NCBI GenBank assembly: GCA_027563935.2
Contig: JANVAS020000239.1
Location: forward strand, 2,604,001 to 2,668,000
Reading direction: 5' to 3'
DNA from: Costus lasius
Taxonomy: Eukaryota > Streptophyta > Magnoliopsida > Zingiberales > Costaceae
DNA: 64,000 nucleotides
Translations under genes and position numbers: made by a program
The notes under the pieces: model-generated
Told to the model about the DNA's origin: nothing
The model's database searches: none
The model's input: the letters and a program-made list of their open reading frames with translations, nothing else
In this document: positions 11,751 to 23,341 of the stretch, piece after piece
Layout of the letters: each line of letters starts with the position of its first letter
Position numbering within the stretch: the stretch's first letter is position 1

Positions 11751-11770
11751 TTTGCTTGAGGACAAGCAAA
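11751..11770 (+). promoter_or_regulatory. Conserved hairpin before the 3' LTR
   Basis: TTTGCTTG AGGA CAAGCAAA is a perfect 8-bp stem with a 4-base loop, 20 bp before the LTR. It is identical in C (26445-26464) and D (36271-36290). Athila-type elements often carry a similar GCTTGAGGACAAGC block here. Possible roles are plus-strand priming or RNA 3'-end formation, which is inference. Confidence 0.7.
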
Positions 11771-12039
11771 GTTTGAGCTTTATGTATTTTGATGACACCA
11801 AAATATATAGTATATTTTGTATCATTTTAGATATCTTTTCATGCTAAATTGAGAATCTTTTACTTGTTTTTATGCAAAATTCATTAAATATTGCAAAATC
11901 TACTTCTATTTTGGTTTTTCTTGATTTTCAAGTAAAAAGGCACTATTTTGAGGCGTTTTCAAGCAAAATCAAAGACATAGAAGAGTTACCATCATCAAGA
12001 GGAGATCACCCGACAAATTTTACGCAAAATAGAGTAACT

Positions 12040-12432
12040 CCCCAAAATACGGTAGTGCTGTAATTTATATTACGGTACCGTATTTTCGTACGATACCGTA
12101 ATATTGAGCCACTACCGTAATTTGGAGAAATTCCAAATAGAAGATTTTCCTGATTTTACGGCACCACCGTAAAGAATTACACGGGCGGTATTTTAGAGCG
12201 TTTCTAACTAGAGACTTTTGCTGATTTTACGGCACGGCCGTAAACCATTTCACGGTGCCATATTTATCAGAGATTTCAGACCAGAGAACTCATCAGATTT
12301 TACAACACTGCAAAAATAACTTTTACGGGCCGTAATTTTGACACAAGGTTTACATAACCAAAATACGGCACTGCCGTAAAATAGTTTACGGCTGTAATTT
12401 CCATTCAAAAACACGATTTTTACGGGCCTAAA
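12040..12432. repeat. Palindrome array in LTR of element A
   Basis: Roughly ten degenerate copies of TTACGG..CCGTAA spaced some 20-45 bp apart, including a perfect TACGGTACCGTA at 12071-12082. It corresponds to arrays in all other LTRs of this family. Confidence 0.8.
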
Positions 12433-12971
12433 ATTTGTGCAGAGCATAACTATTGATCCAGACCTCCAAATTGAGATCCGAAAGATGCTGCGGACTTGTC
12501 TTAAAGATGGGAAGACGCACAAAGTGAAAGGACCAATTTTAATCCAGTATTGAGGGAGAAATTGACAGAGAGCTGGTTAGGGTTTGGCCTCACACCGAGA
12601 GGCAGAGAGAGCACCTCAGGCCATGATTTTCACGCAGAAGTTTCTCCTGGTTAGGGTTTCAGAGGAAAAGAAGTTCAATCAGAGGAGGAATCAATGAAGG
12701 AAGGGGCACGACACTGTTCACAGCGCGTTTTGGAGGCAAATTACGGCTGTATTTTCTATTACAGCTGTGTTGTAATGTTGTTTCTTCTTCTTCTTTGATT
12801 TTTGAACACTTTGATACTATGGCATATTGTATTTCTCTTTCCATGCTAGCTTAATCATATTTGAGACATGGGTGTAATTCACTCTGATTTATTAATGATT
12901 ATATAACTCCTATTTTCGTCAGAATAGTTTTATGATGATAATTTTACTTATGTGAATAATTGCACTTTAAT

Positions 12972-15965
12972 TGTAAGATCCAAGGATCTTAAGTCCTGGT
13001 AAGCATTATTTTGGATTTAAATAAAATCATTAGCTGTGATATTTTATTATGATTCAAGTAAAATTTATTGAATGCTAATTAACTAGCTTGTTGATTGTTT
13101 AATTGTAATTATTTGATTTGAGTCTATTTGGTTGTTAATTTATTGTAAATTAATTAGAGATTATTTGTTTGATTATTGGCTGTTAATTTATGATAAATTA
13201 TTATTGGTTGTTCATGATAAATTAATTAGGATTTATGGGTTGTAATTGTAAGTTAATTAATTACAGTTTGTTGGTTAATTAATTAGACCTTATTGGTTAA
13301 TTAAACCCTTATTGGATGTTAATTAGACCTTATTGGATTTTCGTTAAGTTAATGGTTGAATTACTGGGTTTAAACTAATTGGGTTTTAAAATACAAATTA
13401 GTTAGTTAAATGGGTAAAACCTAATTGAATTAATGGGTTAATGGGTTAAGAGTTAAAAACCGAAAATTCAAATTGATATTTCGGTTAGGGTAGAGTGTTG
13501 GCGATTTTTTTTGGCTTGAAAGAAACCTTGGGCGACGGCTTGAAGAGCTTGGCGACTTCTTGAGGAACTTAGGCGATTCTTGAAGAGTTCTTGAGGCGAT
13601 TTTGGTGATTTCTCCATCTCTTCCCCTTTGGCGAATTATTCCTTGGTGTTTGGTAGCATCTTTCAAAGCCTTAGACGATTTTTTGGAAGGGTTTTTCACC
13701 TTGGTGTTCACGGTTCAAGGTGAGTGGAATGTCTTATTTGATCTATTAGTTTGGTTGTGTTTGTGACTTGATACAATTGAATTATTGGAATTTTTATCAT
13801 GATAAAACCGAAACTCAAGATGTATTTTTTCATGTAAACCAAATTCAAGATGTTTCTTCATGTGAATCGAATCTTTGATAATTATTCATGATAATCCGAA
13901 ATCTTGATATTATTTATGAAGACCAAATTCTTGATAATATGCATGAAAACCGAAATTTTGATGATTTTCTTTATGAAATCCGAAAGTTGGTAATATGAAA
14001 TTTAAGGTATTAAATTATGGAAATTCGGAAGTTTTAGACCAATGGTTTGAGCATGAAATTCATGTTAATTCAAGGTGTAAAATTTAATAGATAGTATGTT
14101 ATGTTAACCGTGGTTTATATGTAGAGATTTGTAAAATAGTTGATATGAATACATGTTTTAATTTTTGTTAATTTTATGGATAGTTTGTATGACTACATGT
14201 TTTAGTTTTATGTTAATTTTTATGGATGCTTGTTAACTGCATTATTGAGAAATTGTTTGAGAAATTTGGATGATAACCTAGTAAGGTTTGACTGAACTAA
14301 TCAGCATGAAACCTAAGGACCACACTACATTATATGATTGTTAATATTATGTAATTGTGTGATTTTTAAATATTAGGTGTTTATGTGATTTTTGGAATAT
14401 TATGTTGTTATGTAAATTGTGAACATTATGTGGTTATGAGATTTTTGAAAATTATGTGATTATGAGAATTTTGAATATTATGTGTTATGTGTTGGTTAGG
14501 ACTATGGCTAAGTGTAACAGTGTACTCATTGGATAGTCCTTATGTGATATGTGAAGGGTTTGAATTTCAGCCCTGTATTTGAGATGTGAGGGGGCTGATG
14601 TTCAGCCTGCCTATTATGATTATTGTGATGGGGGTGGATGTTCAGCCTGCCCGATATGATTTTTGTGATGACTATCCTAGAGTCTAGTTGACACTTAGGA
14701 GTCCACCTTTGTGAAATATGAAATAAGATATGTCTGTTGTCCAGTAGGAACCTTTTGGGAGAACGGGTTTTGACGCAAAGTGCCATGTCTTGGTCGGACA
14801 GGGGCCACCTCTTGATGTCATTACTCTTTTATGTGATGGGGTAATATAAGACGCAAAGTGCCATGTCTTGATCAGACAGGGGCCACCTCTTGATGTCATT
14901 ACTCTTTTATGTGATGGGGTGATATAAGACGCAAAGTGCCATGTCTTGATCAGACAGGGGCCACCTCTTGATGTCATCACTCTGATGTGTTATGGAGTGA
15001 TAGAGCAAAGTGCCACGTCGTGACCAGGCGGGGGCCACCTCTTGATTCTACTCACTATCCATGTTTATGTGTTGCACGAGATTTTGCAGCTCCCAGTGCT
15101 TTGGCCAACCCGGGTTAGACCATATTGGTCACTACTGATTATGCTGGACAACTAGGTTAATTAAGTATGGTGTGTTTAGTTGGTTTAGAATATATGTGTT
15201 TAATTGGGTTAGAGTAAAACTCTAGAACCTGAATTTGTTATATGCTAGTGTGTACATTTAACTGTCTATATGACTTCTGTTTCTTTATTTTGTTACATGT
15301 TGACATAATATTCTGTTAAATATTTTTTAAAAATAATCTGCCTATATTTTTGAATGTATGTTATGGATGGTCAATTTAGACTATCCACTCACTGGGCTGT
15401 GTAGCTCACCCCTCACTATTTTCAGGCATAGAGCAGGGGCGCATTTCTTGAGTGCATTGGCGTGGATCATTATGCTGTTTGCTGTTTTAAGAATTTTTGT
15501 GCTTAATTCTTGGGGCCGGTTGTGGCCTTAACGTGAATTATATGAGCTATGTGAATCATGAGACTATGTGAACTATGTGAATTGTGTTGCCGGTTATGGC
15601 AGTCTTATGAGTTTGATTTTTGTGTCACCGCGGGCTTCAGCCTGGTTTCGGTGTTTGATATGAGTTTATAAAATCGACTTTGTGGCTTTGCTTTGAATTT
15701 CGAATCGAATTGTATTTATGCCATCGGATTTGATATAACTGTTGCCTTGCATATGTCTAGTGCAAGGATTGCGTGGTGGCAGGTACCTTTATGTGATTTC
15801 TGAGATTTGTGTTTTGTAAATTTGTATGTATGGATTTATGGAAATTTTCAGATCGTGTTTTCTTGAACTCGGTTTTACCTAGCATATGATCGATCTTATA
15901 TGAAACATCCTGTTTCTTTTATGAAATGTGCCATTTGTTTGGGGTTAAGAATGTGGGATGTTACA
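12972..15965 (+). mobile_element. H1: Tekay-like gypsy solo LTR
   Basis: A 2994-bp LTR from TGTAAGATCC to GGGATGTTACA with perfect target duplications TTAAT (12967-12971, 15966-15970). The target, in the LTR of element A, is intact in D (near 35030, reverse). The end GGGATGTTACA and the blocks CTCACTGGGCTGTGTAGCTCACC and TTTTCAGG resemble the LTR of element G, so assignment to a Tekay/Del-like family is an inference. H2 is a second, reversed copy. Confidence 0.92.
14772..15060 (+). repeat. 78-bp tandem repeats in H1
   Basis: Units start at 14772, 14850 and 14928, with a shorter, diverged unit near 15003. The core reads AAAGTGCCA.GTC and then GGGGCCACCTCTTGAT. H2 has three units; element G has related 76-bp units at the same relative place in its LTR. 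The long reading frame on the reverse strand here is a product of the repeat. Confidence 0.88.
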
Positions 15966-16175
15966 TTAATTCTCCATAGATTGATGTTATTATTCATGTT
16001 TTAGAGCTCTCGCAATAAGGACTAAGAGGTGACTTGCTTGAGAACTTGGAACCCTAGAATTGCATGTTAGGAACTCTCTTAGGTTAGTTCTTATTATTTG
16101 ATTTTAGTGATTTTACTGCCATGATGATAATTTGAATCTAGGGTTGAGTTATTGTATTAGGCTTGATTTGATCTT

Positions 16176-16407
16176 GCACGAAAGTGAGGATCGAGTCGTC
16201 GGAAAACCATAAGTAGAACTTGTGTTGAGTCTCGGATGCACGAAAGTGATCATTCAGATTCCACTCGAGACAATCAACTTAGAATTCGGATGCACGAAAG
16301 TGATCTTTGAATTCTTTGACTGATGATTTACTTATCTTTAGCGTTGGGATAGATCTTGCGCGAAAGCGAGGATTGATCCCTGCATGATTGTCTGCATGAA
16401 AGTGAGA
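16176..16407 (+). repeat. Iterated GCACGAAAGTGA motif in LTR of element A
   Basis: Five copies near 16176, 16238, 16292, 16358 and 16394, separated by unlike sequence. All other LTRs of the family carry the series: 25100-25220, 30880-31050, 34590-34815 and 40860-41095. The constant spacing within the LTR suggests a functional or structural element. Confidence 0.7.
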
Positions 16408-16679
16408 TAATCACTTTATGAAGTAAATTAAGTCTTTATCATGATAAGATTAGTCTGACGACCTTTTATTTAAATCTAGTCATTGGAATCAAGGAGGATG
16501 AAACCCTAGTCCCAATGTTTCTCTCTGATTATCTCTACGCTCTTTTTATTGTTCACTTGCATTATAATCGATTGCTTACCTAGTAAGAATACAACTATTT
16601 GGTACTTAACAATAAGGTCTTTATGGTTCGATATCTTTCTTTATTACTTCGAGTATCCGTGCACTTGCGGAATACAACA

Positions 16680-16976
16680 CCCACCTTGAGTCACAGGCAA
16701 ACCAGAGACAAAATCCATGGTTATATTATCCCACTTCCACTCAGGAATTGGTAAACTTTGCAATTTTACAGCAAGTTTCTGATGTTCAATTTTAATTTGC
16801 TGACATACTAAACATTTAGCCACAAATTCAGCAATTTTCTTTTTCATACTAGGCCACCAATAATTGGCTTTTAAATCTCTATACATCTTTGTACTCCCCA
16901 GATGAACTGAAAATTTAGAATTATGAGATTCCTCGAATAATTTCCTTTTAAGTTCAACATTATTAGTCATGCACAA
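16680..16976 (-). pseudogene. Element F (gypsy) integrase N-terminal fragment
   Basis: The reverse strand encodes a Ty3/gypsy integrase start: the HHCC zinc region with HLGSTKMYRDLK, YWWPSMK and CLVCQQIK, followed by WDNITMDFVSGLP, which holds the first catalytic Asp. It ends abruptly where the LTR of element A begins at 16679. The rest of the catalytic core should lie left of element A, outside the window. The last residues of the apparent ORF come from the LTR and do not belong to the protein. Confidence 0.88.
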
Positions 16977-18217
16977 ACGATTATCATAAACAATTGCACC
17001 ATCAAATCTAACTTGAACTTCTAGTTTGTTCTTGTCTACCTACAATACTGGATCACTAAGCTGTGCTTCTTTTATTTCATCCACTAAAACTGATCTTGCC
17101 ATCAAGCAAACTACCATACTATGAGGTGTATAATTGAGAGGTGTTAGAGTTAAATTTGCAAACTCTGATATCATTTTTGAATGAGAAAGTCTAAGATGAG
17201 CTAACTGACTTATAAACTTTCTACAAATGGCATCTTCAACAACATTAGCCTTACTAGATGGTACTTAATATGATAATCATAATCTTTTTAATAATCCATC
17301 CATCTTCTTTGTCTCATATTTAATTCCTTCTGGGAAAATATGTATTTAAGACTCTTATGATCAGTAAAAATTTCAAAGGTATTTCCATAAAGATAATGTT
17401 GCCACATTTTTATTGCAAATATTATAGTAGCCAATTCCAAATCATGGGTAGGATAATTTCTCTCATGAATTTTCAACTATTTGGATGCATATGCTACAAC
17501 CTTATCGTGTTGCATTAAAACACAACCTACTCCTTAGTAAGATGCATCACTATAAATCACAAATCCGTCATTACCACTAGGCAAGGTTAAAACAGGTGCA
17601 CTAGTTAATCTTACCTTTAACTCTTGAAAACTCTTCTCACAACTATCATCCCAAACAAATTTAATATTTTTCTGAGTAAGTCTTGTCAATGGTAAAGCTA
17701 ACTTAGAAAACCCTTCTACAAATCTTCTGTAATAACCAGCTAAACCAAAGAAAGGTTTTACCTTAGGGACATTAGTAGGCTGAGACCAATTAAGTATAGT
17801 ATCAATTTTCTTTGGGTCCACTAAAATCCCTTTCCCTAAAATAACATGTCTAAGAAATACTACCTCATCAACCCAAAAACCACATTTACTCAACTTAGCC
17901 TATAATTTCTCCTTTCGCATAACTTGCAAGACCAACCTTAAGTGTTGTTCATGCTCCTCAAGAGATTTAGAATAAATCAATATATCATCAATAAAAACTA
18001 TGACAAATTTATCGAGGTAATCATGAAAAATTATGTTCATCAAATTCATAAAAATAGTAGGAGCATTTGTCAATCCAAATGGCATGAATAAAAATTTATA
18101 ATGACCATACCTTGTTCTAAAAGCAGTCCTACTATAATGACCATAAAAATAGTAGGAGCATTTATAATGACCATACCTTGGCTTGAATAACAGAAATAAG
18201 AGGTGACTAGTCTCCAA
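16977..18217 (-). pseudogene. Element F reverse transcriptase and RNase H, decayed
   Basis: On the reverse strand, in order: RT palm from 18217 with [20 protein letters not shown] and [13 protein letters not shown] thumb with [18 protein letters not shown], RNase H with [16 protein letters not shown] and [23 protein letters not shown], then a frameshifted connection to the integrase. Stops split it near 17530, 17480 and 17896. The fingers part of RT, upstream of AFRTRYGHY, is missing, and RYGHYK plus flanking sequence is locally duplicated at 18110-18180. Confidence 0.88.
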
Positions 18218-18668
18218 CCAAACCTCTAAACACCACCTTATGATTTTCTTGAGGGGATAAAATTATAACTCGAGTTGGATAGTCAACACTAGCTTTAAAA
18301 CAAGTAAACCAATTCATCCCAAAAATCACATCAAAATTATGACAATCTCACAGGTTTTGAAAACAAACTGAGCCCCTACTGATGCACCCAAAGGAGTTTC
18401 AACTAATAAATCACTCGTAAGCAAAGAAGGTTGTATATCAAATCTATAAGCAAAATGAGATGCAATGAAATAGTGAATAGCACTTGTATCAAACAAAGCA
18501 TTAGCAGGGAAACGAAAAACATAAATTATACCTCTAATAACTGTATCAGATTCTTGGACTTCTTCCTTATAAATAGCATAAACCTTGCCTTTAGCTGAAG
18601 ACTGCTCTTTTTTAGGGTAATCACTCTTATAATGACAAGGCCTTTTGCAGTAGAAACAAACTGTTTCT
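18218..18668 (-). pseudogene. Element F protease and Gag zinc knuckle remnant
   Basis: The reverse strand reads a protease remnant with DTSAIHYFIASHFAY (the usual DTG changed to DTS) around 18460-18500. Upstream lies a lysine-rich stretch and a zinc knuckle CFYCKRPCHYKSDY whose last Cys is Tyr. The interruption at 18668 is the insertion of solo LTR B; the Gag continues at 25491. Confidence 0.75.
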
Positions 18669-19172
18669 TGATGACACCAAAATTCATATTATATTTTGTG
18701 TCATTTCATTGGTCTTTTTGTGTCATATTTATACTCTGTTGCTTACTTTTATGCCTTATTTATCAAATATTTCGGAATCTACACCTTTCTTGGTTTTTGA
18801 TCAATTTCAGGTAAAAAGCCATCATTATCATGAGTTTTCAAGCAATTTCGATGCGTGGACGAATTCTAATCATCAAGATGAGTTTGCACACAAAATTTCA
18901 AGTTAAACCGGATTTTCCTGCGAAATTACGGTAGTGTCGTAATTAATTTTACGGCCGTAATATGGGAATATGGCACTACCGTAATGAATTTCTGTAACAT
19001 CCCACATTCTTAACCCCAAATCAAGCTATACAATTCATACAAGAACCAGGATGTTTCACATAAGATCGATCATATGCTAGGTAAAACCGAGTTCAAGAAA
19101 AACACGATCTGAAAAATTTTTGAAATTTCAAACGCATAAAATCTTCGATGCACAAATCATAAATCTCATAAG

Positions 19173-19344
19173 GGTACCTGCCACCACGCAATACTTGCAC
19201 TAGACATATGCAAGTTACAGTTATATCAAAACCGATTCAAATTCATAAAATCCATAAAGGTACCTGCCACCAGGCAATACTTGCACTAGACATATGCAAG
19301 TTACAGGGTATATCAAAACCGATTACACAGAATACACAATCAAG
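19173..19344. repeat. 86-bp tandem duplication in H2
   Basis: GGTACCTGCCACCA.GCAATACTTGCACTAGACATATGCAAGTTACAG begins at 19173 and again at 19259. H1 has one copy (near 15735-15790, opposite strand), so the duplication arose in the H2 lineage. Confidence 0.85.
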
Positions 19345-19970
19345 CCGAAATCAAAACAAAATCACAAAATCGATTTTTACAAATTCATACTAAACACCGA
19401 AACCAGGCTGAAGCCCGCGGTGACACAAAAATCAAAATCATTTAACTGCCACAGTCTGGCAACACAAATTCACACAATTCACATGACTCATAAAGTTCAT
19501 ATAACTCGTAGGGTTTAGCCACAACCGGCATCATAAGCATAAACACAATAAGGCCACAACCGGCATCATAAATTCATTAAGCATAATTCACAGCATCCAT
19601 ATAATGCTAACTGCGCTCCTGCTCTACACCTGAAAATAGTGAGGGGTGAGCTACACAGCCCAGTGAGTGGATAGTCTAATTGACCATCCAGAACATACAC
19701 TCAAAAACATAGGCAAATTATTTTTTTAAAAAAATCTTTAACAGGACATCATGTCAACATATAACAACAATTCAATGCAAAAGTCATATAAGCAGTCAAA
19801 TGTACACACTAACATATAATAACCTCAGGTTCTAGAGTTATACTCTAACCCAACCGAACACACATATTCTAACCCAACTAAACATACCAACACATATTTA
19901 ACCTAGTTGTCCAGCATATTCAGTAGTGACCAATATGGTCTAACCTGGCTTGGCCAAAGCACTGGGAGCT

Positions 19971-20070
19971 GCAAAATCTCGTGCAACACATAAATGCAAA
20001 ATCTCGTGCAACAGATAAATGCAAAATCTCGTGCAACATATAAATGCAAAATCTCGTGCAACATATAAAC
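19971..20070. repeat. 25-bp minisatellite, four units, in H2
   Basis: Four head-to-tail units of GCAAAATCTCGTGCAACA followed by .ATAAAT fill exactly 100 bp. H1 holds a single unit (near 15062-15095). An apparent short protein on the reverse strand is only the repeat translated. Confidence 0.92.
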
Positions 20071-20087
20071 ATGGACAGTGAGTAGAA

Positions 20088-20290
20088 TCAAGAGGTGGCC
20101 CCCGTCAGGTCACGACGTGGCACTTTGCTCTATCACCCCATAAACACATCGATGGATTGTGAGTAGAATCGAGAGGTGGCCCCCGCCGGGTCACGGCGTG
20201 GCACTTTGCTCTACACACCCAACAACACAAAAAGAGTAATGACATCAAGAGGTGGCCCCCTGTCTGACCAAGACATGGCACTTTGCGTCA
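20088..20290 (-). repeat. Tandem repeats in H2, three units
   Basis: Units with AGAGGTGGCCCCC and TGGCACTTTGC start near 20091, 20172 and 20248. They match the 78-bp repeats of H1 in reverse; H1 has four units. Confidence 0.82.
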
Positions 20291-22195
20291 AAACCCGTTC
20301 TCCCAAAAGGTTCCTACTGGACAACAGACATATCTTATTTCATATTTCACAAAGGTGGACATATTTCACAAAGGTGGACTCCTAAGTGTCAACTAGACTC
20401 TAGGATAGTCATCACAAGAATCATATCGGGCAGGCTGAACATCAACCCCCATCACAATAATCATAATAGGTAGGCTGAACATCAACCTCCTCACATATCA
20501 CAATACAGGGCTGAAATTCAAACCCTTAACATATCACATAAGGACTATCCCCCTTGAGTTCATAGTTACACCTAGCCTTGGTCCTAACCATCACATAACC
20601 ACCTAACTTTTCCAAATTCACATAACCCATAATTTTCCAAATTCACAAAAGCCATCACATAACACATATTGTTCAAAATCACATAATCACACATATTGTT
20701 CAAAATTCACATAATCACACATATTGTTCAAAATCATATAACATAACACATAATGCTTTATATTCGAATATCACCAATATTGTGTAGTCCTTAAATTTCA
20801 GGCTGGTCAGTTCAGTGTAATTTTGCTAATTTAACACCCAATGTTCTCAAACATAAATACATGGTCTTAATTAAATAAACAGGAATTTTATAACATAACA
20901 TTGCATTTAACAAACATTCATAAAAATTACATAAAACTAAAACATATATCCATATTCGGTTTTCACAATTTACCCCATGTAACTACACACATCAAAATTC
21001 GGTTTTCACACAAACAATTCGGTTTTCATTCATATCATCAAAATTTCGGTTTTCATACATACTATCTATTTAATTTACGCTTGATTAACATGAATTTCAT
21101 GCTAATAAATCACTGATTTAATATTACCAAAATCATACCAAAAATTTAATGATTTAATGCTACTAAAACTCCATACAATAAATCCCCTAAATTCGGTTTT
21201 CATGGAGACATACCTTAAATTCGGTTTTCATAAAAATACCCTAAACTATATTTTCATGGAGAATTATCAAGATTCAATTCTCATATAAACATGTTATCTA
21301 CAATGATCAAGACTAATATCAAGTTTCGGTTTTCATAAAAAAATAGCTCAAATTCGGTTTTTAGCATGTTAAAATTTTCCAATCAATCTAACACATCAAT
21401 TAATACAATCAAATTACTAGAAATCAAAAAGACACACCACTCACCTCTTAAACCGAAAATTCTCCACCAAAGAAAATCGCCTAAAGCCTTTAAGCCGCCC
21501 AAGGGGTCACCAAGAACTCACTAAAGAAGTTTCTTCTCCTCAAGGAAAATCGCCAAGGGAAGAAGATGAAGAAATCACCTCAAAATTTCCAAGAACACCA
21601 AAAATCGCCTTCTTCTTCCTAGCCGTCGCCCAAAATTTTCTCAAGGCTCCAAAATCGCCAATAATCTCACCCTAAGCGCAATTCCCACTTAAACCTTGGA
21701 TTTTAAAATTTTAAACCCATTAACCCATTAATTCAAATAGGTTTAACCCATTTAACTCATAAATTTCGAATTTTAAACCCAATAACCCAATATCTCATAA
21801 TTAACCAAATAATTTAATTAACTTAACCATTAACCATTCACTTAAACGAAATCCATTAAGGATTTAATTAACCAATAAGGTCTTATTAATTAACCAATAA
21901 GGTCTAATTAATTAACCACTAATTTACAACCCATAAATCCTAATTAATTTAACATGAACAACCAATAATAATTTATCATAAATTAACAGCCAATAATCAA
22001 ACAAATAATCTCTAATTAATTTACAATAAATTAGTAACCAAAAATCTCTAGTTAATTAACTATACTTTATCAACCACAAATCTCTGGTTAATTAACTATT
22101 AACAACCAATACATAGAAAATATTACAATCAATAATTTTATTTAAATCAAAATTAATGCTTACCAGGACTTAAGATCCTTGGATCTTACAATTTC

Positions 22196-22510
22196 ACGGC
22201 CGCAACCCGCAGAAGATTTTTTGGAAATTACAGCACTGCCATAATGAATTTTACGGTGCCGTCATTTCGGTCCAGATTCAGGCAGAGACTTCAAAGGATT
22301 GCGGAAGAATTACGACACTGCCGTAAGGGTTTTTATGGTGTCGTAATATTGGACAAATTTCCTACAAAAACTTTCAGAAACAATCAAGGAGATTACGGCA
22401 CTACCGTGACAAATTTTATGGTGCCATAATTACTGGCCATATACCTACAGAAACTTCAGAAGTAATTACGGCAGTACCGTAATGATCGTCACGGTACCGT
22501 AATTTTGTGC
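22196..22510. repeat. Palindrome array in solo LTR B
   Basis: About eight degenerate copies of TTACGG..CCGTAA in pairs, for example near 22473 and 22490. The array also extends left of H2 (18922-18985), since H2 was inserted inside it. Confidence 0.8.
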
Positions 22511-23341
22511 CCAGTTGCCCGATTCTTTTGCCGAAAACTTAAAAAGATGATTTCTCAAGATTTAGGGCACCAATTGAAGGTCTGAAAAAAGTGGAACACT
22601 CAGCATTAGCAAGGGGAGGTTTTCGAAGTGGAAGGAATAATTTTTATCACGGATTCACGACGAATTTCAAGGAATTGCCGCCACACTAGGGTTCATTAGT
22701 TCTCAGCGTACAGACCACCTCCGGCCACAAAATTTGGAAGGAAGCCTCGCCTGAAGGAGGAGAACATACTACAAAGGTTTCAGAGTGAAAGAAGATCGAT
22801 CGAGGGGGAAATCAACAAAAATATGTGCGTCGCCACTATTCATCGCGTCTAGGAGCAAAATTACGGGCTGTAATTTTCATTACAACCCTATTTTGTAACT
22901 TTCACTCTTCTCTTTCAATTTCTAATAACTCTAAATGATGTTTTATTGTAATTCTTTGATCATGCTAGCATAAACCTTCTTTTGGGACATGGGGGAGTAA
23001 TCTCTTAAGTTTCTTAATGACTAGATTAATTTTACTTTCGTCTTGATAATTTTATTGTGAAAATTCTACTTATGTGATGATTGCCCTTAATTCTCCATTG
23101 ATTCATATTTATCAGCATGATTTAGAGGTTTTACATTATGGACTGAAAAGTGATTTGTGAAAACCTGGAACCCTAAAATTGAATGTTAGGAACTCATCAT
23201 AAGAAATTAGGTCTGTTCTTATTTCTCGATTTTAGAAGTATATTGCCATGCAAATAATCTGAACTTAGGATTGAGTTATTGCAATAAACATGATGATACT
23301 GTGAGAGATCAAGTATCGGATCATTGGAGAACCTTAAGTAG

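Larger units (their letters stand above)
9200..11789 (+). other. Element A 3' internal region, non-coding
   Basis: About 2.6 kb with no credible ORF. It matches 26427-28850 (C) and 36253-38730 (D) in reverse orientation, so the non-coding state belongs to the family. It begins with a palindrome array, then AT-rich sequence, a block rich in TCT/CAG around 9970-10340, a 95-bp-spaced direct repeat and the terminal hairpin. The sequence shows no sign of a captured host gene. Confidence 0.75.
9200..16679 (+). mobile_element. Element A: Athila-like non-autonomous element, 3' half
   Basis: The 3' internal region (9200-11789) and 3' LTR (11790-16679) are visible; everything upstream lies beyond Copia-1, which was inserted into it. 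Internal and LTR sequence match elements C and D on the reverse strand. It lies in the integrase region of gypsy element F; the flank after the LTR begins CCCAC. Confidence 0.85.
11790..16679 (+). repeat. Element A 3' LTR, interrupted by H1
   Basis: Runs from TGATGACACC to ATACAACA. Removing H1 and one target copy leaves about 1.89 kb, close to the other family LTRs. It holds a palindrome array, then the iterated GCACGAAAGTGA motif, and ends with the block GAGTATCCGTGCACTTGCGG shared with C, D and B. Confidence 0.88.
18993..22190 (-). mobile_element. H2: Tekay-like gypsy solo LTR, reverse orientation
   Basis: Begins TGTAACATCCC and ends GGATCTTACA on the plus strand, 3198 bp. It has perfect target duplications ATTTC (18988-18992, 22191-22195), and its insertion point lies in the palindrome array of B. 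It is the reverse-complement homologue of H1, longer through an 86-bp duplication and expansion of a 25-bp repeat. No coding sequence. Confidence 0.92.

Noticed and set aside
14684..14980. 98-codon reverse frame with repeated TSRGGPCLIKTWHFASYITPSHKR
   Set aside because: It is the 78-bp tandem repeat translated; 78 is a multiple of three, so the frame stays open by arithmetic. Similar frames at 20176-20473, 56156-56428 and 63597-63869 have the same cause or lie in LTRs.
19971..20070. CRISPR-like array of short repeats
   Set aside because: The 25-bp units adjoin directly with no spacers, the context is a plant LTR, and the H1 copy has only one unit. It is a minisatellite.
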